DNA of 64,000 nt from NCBI RefSeq assembly GCF_035582795.1, contig NC_134373.1, positions 27,498,501 to 27,562,500 on the forward strand, written 5' to 3'. The DNA is from Mycteria americana (taxonomy: Eukaryota; Chordata; Aves; Ciconiiformes; Ciconiidae). The notes under the pieces are model-generated. The model was not told where the DNA came from and made no database searches. It worked only from the letters and a program-made list of their open reading frames with translations. Positions 49,075-61,770 of this stretch are shown in pieces. Every line of letters begins with the position of its first letter. Within the stretch, counting starts at the first letter, position 1. Both the position numbers and the translations under genes were made by a program.

Positions 49075-52000
49075 GTGAGCCCGCGGAGGGCGGTGGGCGC
49101 AGGGGCGGGGGGACGGCGAGGGGCCGCGGCGGGAGCGCGGCTCGGCCGATGGCAGCGAGGCTCCGGCCAGCAGGAACTGGGGCCTGCTGCTCGCAGGGGT
49201 CTCCCCGCTGCCTGGAACAGGACCCCAAACCCAGAGGGTCTCTGTCCTCTGCCCAGGGCCTGGGCTGCAGGATTTCGCGCCTCGGCGGTGTTTCCCAGGG
49301 AGATGTGGGGCGGAGGCCTGCTCCGTCCCTCTCTGCTGCCCAGCAGCCTTGCCCCAGGCACCCATGCCCGGCCGCAGGGCCGTGCAGCTGTGGCATGGTG
49401 GGGACTCTCGGACTCCTTCGCGGAGCAGAGCGCATCTCGGCGTGGGGGGCTTTTTGTCACCTCGTGGGTATCCAGTTACGGTGATCCCAGAAGTGATGCA
49501 AAGGACGTACTTAATCTGCTGTTTGCTTTTAAAAATACAACTTCGGTCTGTATAAACACGTGGCAGGAGGCAGCCCCACCTCATCAGTGGTTCCCAGGGG
49601 ACGGCTAGTAGGAGCTCCGCAGGTTTGCCATTGCTCCCATGCTCCCAGTTGCACTAGCAGGAGGAGGAAAACCACTGGTTACAATTGTACCTGCTGAAGC
49701 TGCAGCCTTGAGATGCTCCTTGGTACAGACTGAGGTTGGGCCAGTGAAGTTTCCCTCCACCGCACAGGAGAATGAAACAAATGCAATCTCACTAGAGCAT
49801 AAGGTGCCACCCTGGGGCATTATTCTCCCTATTTAATGGACAATTAAAAGCAGTTCACATATTTTCAGGCTAGCAACTTCTTTACAGTAATATACATGGC
49901 AACATTTGTACCTAATGTGGCACAGCTCCAGGCAGCAAGGAAGGTTGCGGACCTCTGCTTGTGGGATCAAGCCCAGATATGCAGATAACCTTTATTCCCC
50001 AGGATAGTCCTGCTACCTGTGATAATAAGGGATCCTTGCACGAGAAAAGGTTATGAGGTTCCACTTGGCTGATACCCGTTTCCATTTGAGGCACAGATCC
50101 TGGCACGTATGGTGGTACATTGAAATCCTGAGCAAAACAGGTTTTGCTCCACGGCTTCTTTCCCCTTCATGGACCTGTGTGCTCTGCTAAGGAAAGCCAG
50201 TGCTCATCTGAGAGTGGCCACGCTCTGGCACACGTCCTGCCGCTCCCAAGGATAATGCCCACGTCTGTAATGCAGTGATTGTGCCTTCCCTTGTGTAGGT
50301 CTGAGGATGGTGGTGATGGGGGCAGGGAGGTGGGGAATAGGCTCCCATTCTTCTTTGGGAGAAGCAGGGCCTGCCAGCAAGTCATCCGACTATCCACAGC
50401 CCTGCTGGATGTGTCATACCAAGGGTCCCATAGATCAGAGCTTGGTGCTCAATGGACTGTAGCCTTCTCTAATGGTTTATGCAGCTGACTGATAGCTGTG
50501 AGACACAATTTTCACCATAGGCTTTTAGACGGGGGTGGGGCAAATAATTCTTTTTTGGAGATGCTGTATGCTTTCCTCACTTGACTGTCTCTTCCCCGTC
50601 TTCTAAAAGTTGGAAGCCGTGCAACTCGCTCCCTGGGAATTTGCATTATTCCACATTTCTAGTACTCTTCCCTGGCTTGCCATTCTGCCTGTGTACACGA
50701 GATGTAGTGCCTGCAAGATTGGCTTACGTGTCTGAGCAAATAGAGCCTAAGCAGAATTAAAATAGAGGTAACTCGCTTCCTTGGAGAACACTAATGCTCG
50801 AAAATAATTGGATGCTAATTTTCACACTGAAAACCATGTAAGTCGCATTGTAAAAGTGAGACTATTTGCTGACCATCTGCCAGCCTACCTGAGTGAGAAG
50901 CTGAGCAGACGTGACTGGCATCTAATAGAGTTTCACCAGGATTTTTCTTTTTTGCTTCTCACAGTTTCTGACCAATATAATAAGACACTTACAGCTGGAT
51001 TCTGCCACTCATCCTTGAGCAGTACCTTATTCTGCAAATAATTTTTTCTTCACCAGCATGGCTTGAGAAGTGTCTGAAACCCTTTGCCCTGCAGCAGCTG
51101 GGAAGCACAAGTCATTATGGAGGCCCAAATCGTGGGTTTTGAAAGCATGGCCAGATCCTGACACAGCTTCCTAGAAGTACGGTTCAGAATAACCGAGAAC
51201 TGAATCAGTGCAGCTGATGTCAAGACCTGCAGTTTGGTTTATTTGGCCCTTAGGTCAATAAAACTCCAACAGGGCTAAATCCCGAATTCCTTCTTCATTT
51301 TTATTATGGTGTTTATTACTGGTTTAGCCTTTATTTCCCATTCATTTTCCAACACAACAGCTGAGCGAGGACCCTTCATGTTTCGGCCCCTCAAAACTAT
51401 AATAAAGTCATAGATGCACATTATTCTATACCACCCCTGCCAAGACCATCATGAAAATTTATCCACTTGGAAACAAAATATAATTGCTAGTTCTTTACTG
51501 TGCAGATTAATAACAATGACAGATATAAACAGTGTTTTATTTACCTGTCAAAAACATCTGAAACTGCTGCAGCTGTGGGCAAATTTGCAGGGCTGCATCA
51601 CAGTACCGGGAACAAAAGCCTTCATTATAAATTGACTGTTAGGCGCTCTAAGCTTATTTACCCACATAAAATGACAGCAAGTCTCCAAAAGATATTTTAA
51701 TCCTGTTTTGATTTTTAAAAAAATACAACAGCCAAAAAGGTTTTTTTACTAATCTGGCTTTGCAAGTAGGTTTTATGTAATATCTAATGCAAAACACAAT
51801 TGGTAGGGATTTTCACTTTAAATTTATGATTGCCCAACACACATGATACTTCAGGCTACCAAATTGCTTATATCTTAGCTCCTCGTGTTTGTTTGTGGAT
51901 CTTATGGGTAAGCTGATTCTTTCATTTAAAAATGTGCTGAGGACCGTAGGAAGGAGTAAAGCTCATTATTGTAAACCTGTTCCGATCCTTGCATGTTACT

Positions 52001-55000
52001 TGAGAGAAACCAGTGATGCAGATGAGAAAGAGTGGATCTGATGGCCAGGTAATCACAGCATCAGGGCTCCCGTTTTGAGGGCGTGACGAGCAAGCTCTGC
52101 TCAGGTCAGGCAGTTGAAAGAGGCAACTTTATTGAAAATGAGGGCTTATCATTGTGAAAGCTGATGGGCTGGACTCTGAGCTTGGTAATGGCATTGCCTT
52201 TCGGGGGCTTGCTCGGCATTTTCAAAGGTTTCACTGAGTGAGCGTCCTGCACCATTGTGTCAGCTAATTCTGAGACTCTGAGTTGAACGGCAAAGCTCTG
52301 GGGAGAAAGTGAGAAAGAAAGGTGATGGACTATTTTCTTCTGTTTTGGTTAATGCTCAGTGTTTGCAGAATTTTGTCTGCTTTTCTGGATCTCTGACAAT
52401 GCTCTGCAAGAGAAAGAAACTAAGACGAGCTCCGCTCTCACAAATGTTTCACAGTGCTTGGTATGGATCCAAGTTGAAAGCAAGTCGTGGAGAGTAGCAG
52501 GAAAAGACATGGGTGAAAAGTCTCTTCGCATCAGTGGATAAACTGTTTGCCCATGTCACAAGGAGTTAGCAGTACGGCGAGGTTTAGGAGCTCGGAGCTG
52601 GTGCTAGCTGTGCTGAAAATAAATAGAAAAGTGTTCTTAAATGAAACTGAGATCATTTGGAAATCAGTGTGTCTCAAGGATTGCTTGTTAGATTGTCAGT
52701 TAGAGCATCTGTACGTCTTTTCTTACCTGTCAGTTTCCGTCTGCATTTCTCTATTTCTCTGTTCTGGGGGAAAATGCTGTAAAGATGGAGATTTGAAAAG
52801 TCAGTACAGATAGGATTGGTTGGCTAAGGAGGATCAGAGAGAAAAGACTGTGGACTCTTTTGCCTGCAGGCTTCTAGCTTGGACTCAGCTCGGTATTCAA
52901 TAGAAATGTTTGAAAATAGACTATTCTTCCAACCAAAGTCCCCTCCGGACTTGAGGGACACCAACTCATTAATATGAGAACATGAAAACCTTCAAGGAAA
53001 CTGGAAGGGAAGACAACTTATAATGGATATTAGAACCTGCATTTCCATGTGATATGTCATTAGGCTGTGGAGCTCCTTGCTGCAGGATGTTAGCAGGACA
53101 AAGATCTTGACTAAGTTTAATAAAAGATTGTAAAGCCATGTGGTTATTAAGGATATCTAGAGTCATCGCAATTAACGATAACACTTCTGACAGTAAAATT
53201 CATGCTTCAGGTCTGAAGCCAATCTAGAGATCAGAGTAACACTGAAGAAGAGCAGAGTCCTGGGGCTGGTCTCTAGCCCCACAGCTCACCAGCCCCTTGT
53301 GCATGGCCAGTGAGATCTGCCTCTCCAGGTGCATGTCTGGATTTCATGCACGTGTAATGTAATGTCTTCAGCATGTAGGCACCTGCCATGCTCAGGACCC
53401 CTCTAGAGCTAAGGTGACCCTAAATTACTCAGTCTGGCTTAACACGCCATTCTTGGGGGCCCTATGTAGGACCAGTGAATGGTTAGTGCCATCGAATGGC
53501 TGGTCATTAGCATGCATTGCTTGCAATAACTAGTGAGAATCTCAACCCTGTTCCTGTTACAAATACAGGCACAAGCAAAAGCCATCATTAGCTTCCTGCC
53601 TGGTAGTGTCTGCAGAGAAGGCACAAACTAAGCCAGGAAATATTGCCACTCTACAGACTGGTCTCTCAGCAGCACAGAGGAGTGGAGGAAGTCTCTGGGA
53701 TGCTTGATTTCTGATTTACAACGTTGAAAGAACAAGGAGAATCAGGTACCTCTTTTCTGGAGTGAGACAAAGAGGAGAAGAAGTAGCCTGTGGCAGAATT
53801 CAGGGCACGAGCGTGATAATGAAGGAGTGGAAGAAGAAACAACTGTGCAACCAGCATCACAAGCATGTCCAAAGCCAGGGAAACTCAGGAAGGGGGATGC
53901 TGGTGTTTGGTGGGGTCTATCCAAACTGGCTAGGCCATCAGGACCCTGTTTTCAAATGTGTTGAATCACCTGATGATCGTGCAGGCTTCCCATCCATGTC
54001 CTTTTCACAGGTGTGTTCCCACAGGATTAATTTACTTGGTGTTAGAAGGAGAATCATTTATTGGAAAACAGCAAGTCCTGCTAAAACTGAAGACTAAGAG
54101 ATGCTGGGATGCAGCCCTTTAGTTTTTAATCTGTATATTGTAATTTATGACAGAAAGGAAGGGGAGATGCTTCCTGTGACATTCAGTCCACCTCTCTGCC
54201 TTCCCATCTTTGTATCTTAACACCTCTATAGCTACCTCTCCTGTTTCATCTGTCCCAGGATCAAATCTATACTGTGCAGACAGAACGTTTTTGGCTTTGG
54301 CAAAAGCTTTGCTTGAGCCATCAACTGAATGGAGCCCAGGATGTAATCTATTTTAGATTTAGGCTCTGTTGCCACAGAGTTGATTGGCAAAGCTCCCATT
54401 AACTTCAACAGCAAAAGGGTAGGCATCCAGTAGCAGGGACTTGACCCCTGTATTTCAATAATGTTGTGCACACAGTGGGATTTCTATAAATAATAGCGAA
54501 GGCCACTAATCCCATTGGCTTTTAATTGCTCCAGGAGACAGGGTTTTCACCTTTTGTGCCTGCTGAAACTCTGGTGCCTGACCCATTTATTTCAGTGCCG
54601 CTAGCTAGCCTGAGGAGCAGTTTTTCTTTTCTTTCACTTTTCCCCATATAAAAGGCTTCATGAAGGAACTTGTCTGTGTTTGTGTCACTGTTTCTTAAAT
54701 ATACATTTCAGGCCATGATTAACAGTGGCTGATGTCAGTTAGTGACAGAACAAGCAATGCAAAAGCATGTAGCTCTATTGTTTGCATCTGTAGAGTCACT
54801 GTTATTTCCACAAAGGCAACACTTGCTCCTGGAAGGGCTCTGTTCGTACAAAACTGAATTGCATTCAGGCTGTCTTTCAAGCAAAAATTCATTCCCAGTG
54901 AGGGCCTCCTCTGTGGCAGCCTTTTACTGACATTGGTATTTTTCCATTCAAGGTTCGCCCAGTCCAGAAGTCAGAAATATGGTTGTGCCAAAAATCTGTG

Positions 55001-56754
55001 ATGCTGTGTGTCTGCTGGACATGTTTTCATCACTTCTAGACCTGGACTAAGATAATAAGATAGACTATAATCGTTATTGGTCCATATCTGTGGCCACCCC
55101 ATCCCTTTTATTAGCTGATTGTGAAAGGAATAAAGCCATGTGATGGTGTTAGCTCTTAGAGTTTATGCTCATCAGCCCTCCTCTAAACCTATTGGCCAAT
55201 TTCAACCAGATTTGGCAGAGAGTGGAGATCTGAAAGGCATTAAATTCCTGCAAGTTTCATGAAAACTAGCTGGATGAAGAAGAGGAAACCTAGAAACGTC
55301 CTGTTGTGGGACATATTACAGTATTGGCTGGACTACACACAGTAGAGTCCATGCAGGACAGAGCTTCAGCTGGAGCAAAAGCTTTAACAGGAACGTGTAT
55401 CCTGTTAGACATAAAAAAACCCCCAACATGATATGGTTTCCATGGGAAACCAGACTCAAATAATACTCACAGAATAGCTTGTTAACTTTTTATCTTTCTC
55501 CTTTTCCTTTGTTAATCACGGTTACTTGCCTAAAATGAATTGCTTGATGCTGACGACTTTCTTAGCTTCCCCCATCTTTTCACAACCAACCTTTTATCCT
55601 TTTCTGATTTATCACTGGTTACAGTAGAACAGATTACATTGTTGGCAGTGGAGAGTGATGCACGATGGCTTTCTTCTGGTGAGGAAAAAAACAGCAAGAC
55701 CTGGAAACCTGTGTAGATAATAAATGGGCTGTCCACATGCCCCTCTGTGAAAAGTGATGAGATAAGGCAAAATGTTGGTCATCAGACTGGTTCCAGTGAC
55801 AGGGCCCAGATCCTGAAATCCTCTTTTCTTCTGTCGTGTCATTTCTTCTTTACACTCTTTGGTGGTTTTCTCTCACCTCCTCTTCCTTTTCTTCTTGGCC
55901 AAAGTCAATTGACACATCAGACGTTGGTCCCACCCATCCTATCTGGCTCTAGCCCGCACAAGTTCTCCTATGGCCTACATACCATCTTATCCAAGCACCC
56001 TCTGTTTGCAGCTTGAACACTGGTGGCATCACTCACAACAGTCACACAAGTTTAACCTGCTTCCCTGGGTGGGAGTGAGGGAAGGGATGGTACAGAATGT
56101 GAGAATAATAAGAAAAAATATGTTTTACATGTTGTTTTATTCTTTCCTACATCTGGTGCCTTGTGTTTGTTGGAGAAACCAGGCTGTGCTTGGGGAAGAC
56201 TGTGTAAACTCTATGGAGGATGGGGTAGTTCAATCTCGAATGGATTCCTGAGAAAGTTTTGTCTCCTCTGGAGAAGAACTTTGTAGGGAACTTCCACAAC
56301 GGTTGGAGAATAGGAGTGTCAGCCATACTTTTTACCATGGAGTCACAGACATTTTAGACTGGCAGGTCCACATACAAAACAACTTTGCAGAATAGGAGAG
56401 AGAAAGTGAACTTGATATTCCACCGGTTTGGGGGGCCAAAACCTGCTACTGTCTTTGTGGTGTCCCATTGAGCCATGTCGCTCCTAGCAGAAATTCACCA
56501 AGGGTTGATTGATTGACAATGTGTTTACATTTAAGGTAAGGCCATGAGGTCACCTTCTCCATGAAAAAAGTATGTGTCATTAGCTAAGAGATCCACTTAA
56601 GAAGGACCTTTAAAGTTTGTAGTGCATTGAGCATTTGGAGGTGTTTGCCCTCACTGGATGCAGACAGTCCCATAGCTGCAGCCTCTGTGAAGTCGTTCCC
56701 TGTGACTACCATCGTAACCTCTGGTACTATGTGGGTTTAGCTTCTGTTACTTAA
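49075..56754 (+). other. MARCHF4: MARCHF4 intron 1, first part
   Basis: Begins with GTGAGC and stays GC-rich to about 49400. I looked for the expected exon 2 (GELLSPCRCDGSVKCTHQ) and found none. It has relics of old sauropsid repeats at about 54345-54450 (GATTGGCAAAGCTCCCATTA) and 55195-55275 (CCAATTTCAACCAGATTTGG). No nested gene. Confidence 0.75.
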
Positions 56755-56779
56755 TCCATGCACTGGTCATGCCCAAGCA

Positions 56780-57330
56780 CTGGGCAACGTCCAGGTCTCA
56801 AGAGATCAATTAGTCCACTCATCCAAAATCCTGACAGAAGCTGATCTAACCAGTTCTTAAGGGTGATCATGGTTGGAGACTCCATCTTCCCTGCTGCAGC
56901 CCATTTCTTCTGGCCCTGGCCATTAGGAGGAGAGCATATTATTTTTACCATTTCCTTTTTTCCAAGCGGTAAGTAATTTAAGGTATTATCCAGTAGTTGC
57001 ATGTAAATATAGCGAAAATTCATCCTTTGAGGACTTTACAAGTTCAAGTGACAATGGAAGCCATGACACTCCCTGTTCTTCTCTAGGCCAAACAATCCCA
57101 ATTCTACCTTTGCTCTTATGACATGTTTTCTAGACCTCTGATCATCCTTGGTGTTATCCTCTGGACTCTCACCAAATGGTCCATATTTTGCTTCAAATGC
57201 ACTGTCTAAAGTTGGAAGCAATACTCCAGCTGAGTCCTTGTCAGTGCTGAGCAGTGCAGAAAGGTTCTGAATCCTGTTTAACAGACAACAGACACCATCC
57301 ATTCCAGGGTGATGTTTGCCCTCTTTATTT
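56780..57330 (-). repeat. Ancient CR1-type LINE relic
   Basis: Plus-strand landmarks are in the order expected for an antisense CR1 3' half: CAATTCTACCTTTGCTCTTA, then TTTCTAGACCTCTGATCATC, then CCTCTGGACTCTCACCAAAT, then AATACTCCAGCTGAGTCC. It is strongly diverged compared with the copy at 60.4 kb, so much older. A (TTAG)n run follows at 57329-57346. Confidence 0.65.
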
Positions 57331-57346
57331 AGTTAGTTAGTTAGTT
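57329..57346. repeat. (TTAG)n microsatellite
   Basis: About four and a half TTAG units at the end of the old CR1 relic. Confidence 0.85.
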
Positions 57347-60117
57347 ATGGAACAGCAGAAGATTATTGATTATTACTCCACTCATGATCCCATATCATCT
57401 TCGTGCCCTTCAGAACTGCTTCCTGGCCAGTCCTCCTCCATCCTGGCTCTGTGCAGTTGGCATTACTGCCTTGGTGGAGGAGCTGTACTTGGCCCTACTG
57501 AATTGCATCCTTTTTTCCCCAGTCCTCTCCTCTGCAGTAGCAGCCTCTTCCAGGGCAGCCTGCAGATGCAGTAAGCATTAACTTTATTGAATCTTCCATG
57601 TCATTAATGACTTGAGCTCTTCTGCCTCGACTCTGAGGACAGTTGGGAGAAAAGGTTGGAGGAGCAGCTGTGCTTTTCTTTAAGGATCCCTTGGCTGCCA
57701 GAGATGAGACTTATGGCTCGGGCCAGTCCTGTCACTGCTCACTCACAGCCATGTGGAGGAGGAGAGAACGGATCCTCCTTATTTCAGTTCAGGTGTCTGC
57801 TCTCTGCCCCCAATAAAAGCCACTCTCAGCAAGGCTGAATATGACCTTTACTGACAGATGCAGGCCTCCAGCCAGTCCTGCCTGAAATGTTGCCCCCACC
57901 ACCCATTTCTCTCCTGCTTCTCCAGTCACTTTATTGTTGATGGGGTGGCTCACATTTCCTCCACAATCACCTAATGGGGTCCCACAAAGTTCCTTTCTCC
58001 TTGTGTTTTCCATCTTTCTCCAGCTTGTCCACTTCCTCCATTATGTCAGCCCTTAAGGCTGGTTTTGCAGGCTTGATTTCCTTCAGTCCAGCCCCAGATC
58101 GCCTTCTGTCTCCCAGACATCTGTTATTGAATGCTCTGGCATCAGCTCAGATTTCTTGTATCCAGCAGTTTCCTCGATGTCCATCTTTTTTCAGCCTTCC
58201 TCTTGTGCTAGCACTGCCACTCGGGCATTAATCCTACCCTCAACCTGAGCTTCTTTCCTCTTACTTCCCAATTGTGTATTGATGTTGTGCCCAGATCTTC
58301 GTTTGCTTTCTTTCGGGTTGCACAGACACTTGCTCAGCTCCTCATTTCTTTCCTTCATTTCTGTGACCCCTTCTTCTCCACCTTCTCAGTACAGCCATTG
58401 CCCTGCTTCAGTTAAGTCAAAACCAAGATGTGAAGATCATTTTCTTTGACTGGTATTTTGATGGAAGAAGTGCTTCCCCTGACTCCCCTCCCATCACTGT
58501 TCCCTGTCTCTACCCAGGTAGATCCTGTCCAGTTTTTTACTCCAGTTCCCAGTCTTTGGGAAAGCCAGGAAAGCCCTGTGGGTGCATCTGATGAAGACAT
58601 AACATATGGCATTGGCACGCAGGAATCCTGCTGACACTTCACCCGCATCACATCAGTACCTACCCTGGCAGTGAACTAAAGCTTAAGGGATGGTTTGCAC
58701 TTTCTGCAAGTACAGGGCCATGGGATAAACGTGCCCCTCCAGATACCCCAGCACTTTTAGTTGTGTCAGGTCTTCTTCTCAGCCTGTCTGATACCCTGCA
58801 TGACCTTGCCCTGTCTGATGAATGAAGCACTTTCCCTCTCCTTTTCTCCTTGTTAAGCACACTAGGACCTGTCAGGATTAAAGGTGCTGGAGAAGTACAA
58901 GCAGATTATTATCCCATCCCAAGTGATATTAAAAGAACATTAAGATGGATCAGATGAGCATTCAAGAAAAGTAGGTAATAATAAAATATTATATCAGAGA
59001 GAAATAGCAGTTAAGTAATTAAAGAGAGGGTTTGCACAAGAGACAGAAGTAAAGTTATGGGTGCTTCTGGCCTCTAGACCATTCTTTATTTTAATACTGT
59101 GGTAACCTTTAGAGGATGTCAGTATGCCAAGCATTGCACCAAGAAGTGAAGCAAAGGCTTTTCTTGCCCTAAAGAGTTCACATTTTAGGACATAAAAACC
59201 AACATTTCCTTAACGTTGAAGAGAGGTGAATTCTTACAAGATTTAGGGCCAGAGGGGGTTATTGGGCTAGTCTAGTCTGAACCTCTCTATAATAGCAGTG
59301 AAATAAGTTCCCTCAATGAAATTCGTGCTTGAAGGTTAATAGCTGTGCAAGGACCGGAGAAGAAATATCCCATCTTGATTTTAAAATCTCCAACAATGGG
59401 AAATTGCTGCAGTGTCCAAGGAGAAAATCTGGGGAAACAGGGAGCTGAAACTGTCTTTGCATATGAACTTTTGTCTTTTCTGTCACAGAAAGGACCGTGT
59501 ACTGTGTGCATCCTTAGAAACCAGCTCAGAAACGCTTGGGCTGGCTGGCAGAGGAGACTTCCCCCATGGAAAAAAGTTCTGCATTTGAAGACAGTTTTAT
59601 TCCACATCAGATTAAAGGCAAGAAACTTTCAGTCTGGGAAAACATGTATGGGATTCAGCTAGTTAGCAAAAACCAGTTCACAGCCTCCTCTGACATATGA
59701 AAGCAGAAGTGCTGTCACCTACATTTAACCCACGTTTGGAAAATTTTCTTCATAGGCAGGATGGCTACATAATTTCTAAGAAAAACATTTCTACAGCCCC
59801 CATAGCCTACAGTGAGGACTCCTACTGAAAATCCAGCTTGCTAAGCTGCCATGACCTGTCCCAGCTGCCGTTGGCTTTCTCTTTCCCAGTCCTCATGGAT
59901 TTATTTCTTGCACTTCTTGCAGACATGCGAAAATGTGCACGAGAGCTCCTGGCCTTCCCATCCTGCAGCTATTCAAGAGATTTCTTCTCTTACCTTTTTC
60001 TTGGTGTTTCCAGACAAGAGCTTCATATCTTTGGAGGTGTGCTCAGGCATATGATGCAAATGACAGGGGAAGGTGGCAATTCTGAGTGTTATATCTCAGG
60101 TCAAACAAACTCACACA
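57347..60117 (+). other. MARCHF4: MARCHF4 intron 1, middle part
   Basis: Unique-looking intronic sequence with one further old CR1-type fragment near 59246-59340. No exon or RNA gene is recognisable. Confidence 0.75.
59246..59340 (-). repeat. Ancient CR1 3' fragment
   Basis: GGGCCAGAGGGGGTTATTGG followed by CTAGTCTAGTCTGAACCTCT and ATAATAGCAG resembles an ancestral sauropsid CR1 3' end, read antisense. Short and diverged. Confidence 0.5.
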
Positions 60118-60402
60118 ACCCCAGAATAATTTAGGATGCAGGGATCTCTGGAGGACACCTTGTCCAACCCTCTACTCAAGCAGAGCCAACTAGATCAGGT
60201 TGCTGTGGGCCTTGTCCAGCTGAGAGCTGGGTATCTCCAAGGATGGTTATTCCACCCACTTCTCTATATCCCTGGTCCAATATTTGAGAGCCCTCATGGT
60301 GAAATTTTTTTTTTTCTGATTTCTAGTCAGAATTTCTTGTGTTCTAAATTGTGTCTATTGCCTCTTGTCTTATAACCATGCACCTTCGAGAAGAGTCTGA
60401 GT
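60118..60402 (-). mobile_element. CR1 3' fragment, abutting a second CR1
   Basis: Plus-strand phrases GGACACCTTGTCCAACCCTC, TATCTCCAAGGATGG, CCCTCATGGTGAAA and TTGCCTCTTGTCTTATAACC follow the antisense CR1 3' region. Its 5' side ends exactly where the 3' end of the next CR1 begins (TCATAGAATCG at 60404). It is more diverged than that neighbour, so it is the older copy. Confidence 0.8.
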
Positions 60403-60403
60403 C

Positions 60404-61670
60404 TCATAGAATCGTTTAGGCTGGAAAAGACCTGTAAGATCATCAAGTCCAACCGTTAACCTAGCACCGCCAAGTCCACCACTAAACCATGGACCTAAGC
60501 ACCACATCTACACATCTTTTCAATACCTCCAGGGGTGGGGACTCAACCACTTCCCTGGGCAGCCTGTTCCAATGCTTGACAACCCCTTCGGTGAAGAAAT
60601 GGTTCCTCATATCCAATCTAAACCTCTCCTGGCACAACTTGAGGCTGTTCCCTCTTGTCCTATCGCTTGTTACTTGGGAGAAGAGACCAACCCCCACCTC
60701 TCTACAACCTCCTTTCAGGTAGTTGTAGAGAGCAATAAGGTCTCCTCTCAGCCTCCTTTTCTCCAGGCTAAACAACCCCAGTTCCCTCAGCCGCTCCTCA
60801 TCAGACTTGTGCTCCAGACCCTTCACCAGCTTCGTTGCCCTTCTCTGGACACGCTCCAGCCCCTCAATGTCTCTCTTGGAGTGAGGGGCCCAAAACTGAA
60901 CACAGCATTCGAGGTGCGGCCTCACCAGTGCCGAGTACAGGGGCACGATCACTTCCCTACTCCTGCTGGCCACACTATTTCTGATACAAGCCAGGATGCT
61001 ATTGGCCTTCTTGGCCACCTGGGCACACTGCTGGCTCATATTCAGTCAGCTGTCAACCAACACCCCCAGGTCCTTTTCCGCCGGGCAGCTTTCCAGCCAC
61101 TCTTCCCCAAGCCTGTAGCGTTGCATGGGGTTGTTGTGGCCCAAGTGCAGGACCTGGCACTTGGCCTTGTTGAACTTCATCCAACTGGCCCCAGCCCATC
61201 GATCCAGCCTGTCCAGGTCCCTCTGTAGAGCCTGCCTACCCTCCAGCAGATCAACACTCCCACACAACTTGGTGTCATCTGCAAACTTACTGAGGGCGCA
61301 CTTGATCCCTTCATCCAGATCATTGATAAAGATATTAAACAGAACTGGCCCCAACACAGAGCCCTGGGGAACACCACGTGTGACCAGCCACCAACTGGAG
61401 TAAACTCCATTCACCACCACTCTTTGGGCCCGGCCGTCCAGCCAGTTCTTTACCCAGCGAAGAGTACACCCGTCCAAGCCATGAGCAGCCAGTTTCTCCA
61501 GGAGAATGCTGTGGGAAACAGTGTCAAAGGCTTTACTGAAGTCTAGATAGACAACATCCACAGCCTTTCCCTCATCCACTAAGCAGGTCACCTTGTCATA
61601 GAAGGAGATCAGGTTAGTCAAGCAGGACCTGCTTGACTAACCTGCCTTTCTTAAACCCATGCTGACTGGG
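60404..61670 (-). mobile_element. CR1 LINE, 5'-truncated, with nearly open reverse transcriptase
   Basis: The minus strand encodes the C-terminal reverse transcriptase part of CR1 ORF2 from 61621 to 60482. It has [26 protein letters not shown], the catalytic FADD at 61285-61274 and the thumb/tail region ending …VVLRSMV. Only one stop codon interrupts this frame, a TGA at 61046-61048 between VLVDS and LNMSQQ. The 3' end has the CR1 terminal TTCTATGA. The retained frame over about 1.1 kb suggests a fairly young insertion. A 13-bp inverted duplication at about 61631-61643 breaks the frame on the 5' side. It is non-autonomous, lacking ORF1 and the endonuclease. Confidence 0.93.
61610..61644. repeat. 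Perfect palindrome, 17-bp arms with 1-nt centre
   Basis: Left arm 61610-61626 (CAGGTTAGTCAAGCAGG) is the exact reverse complement of 61628-61644 (CCTGCTTGACTAACCTG); the centre is A at 61627. Remembered CR1 consensus has only the left arm followed by ACCTGCCTTTC, so the right arm's outer 13 bases look inserted. Confidence 0.9.
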
Positions 61671-61770
61671 CCTGATCACCTGGTTGTGCTCTCTTTGCTG
61701 TACCTTTCCATGAGGTGGCTGAAGACAGCAATAAGATCTCCCCTTAGCCTTTAAAGTGATTTTAGGAGGA
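61671..61770 (-). repeat. Rearranged CR1-like tail beyond the CR1
   Basis: The minus strand reads AAGGGGAGATCTTATTGCTG near 61746-61727, which resembles the 'RGDLIA' segment of a CR1 3' region, then joins the sequence leading into the 61.6-kb copy. This suggests a composite or rearranged insertion. Limits are uncertain. Confidence 0.35.

Larger units (their letters stand above)
48190..49170 (+). promoter_or_regulatory. MARCHF4: CpG island 2 over MARCHF4 coding exon 1
   Basis: Dense CpG covering the proximal leader, the whole first coding exon and the start of intron 1. In the family this region is the 5' end of the gene; an additional proximal start site is possible. No TATA box seen. Confidence 0.65.

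Noticed and set aside
48583..49584. 333-codon minus-strand ORF antisense to MARCHF4 exon 1
   Set aside because: It is a mirror of the GC-rich coding exon, low-complexity Arg/Pro/Gly/Ala, with no homology; the plus-strand frame has the clear MARCHF4 match.
49075..49608. Continuation of the MARCHF4 reading frame past 49074
   Set aside because: The frame stays open by chance in GC-rich intron; GTGAGC directly after GPEQ matches the known exon end and the downstream residues do not match RING-CH.
60572..61228. 218-codon plus-strand ORF
   Set aside because: It is the antisense of the CR1 reverse transcriptase frame, which explains its length.
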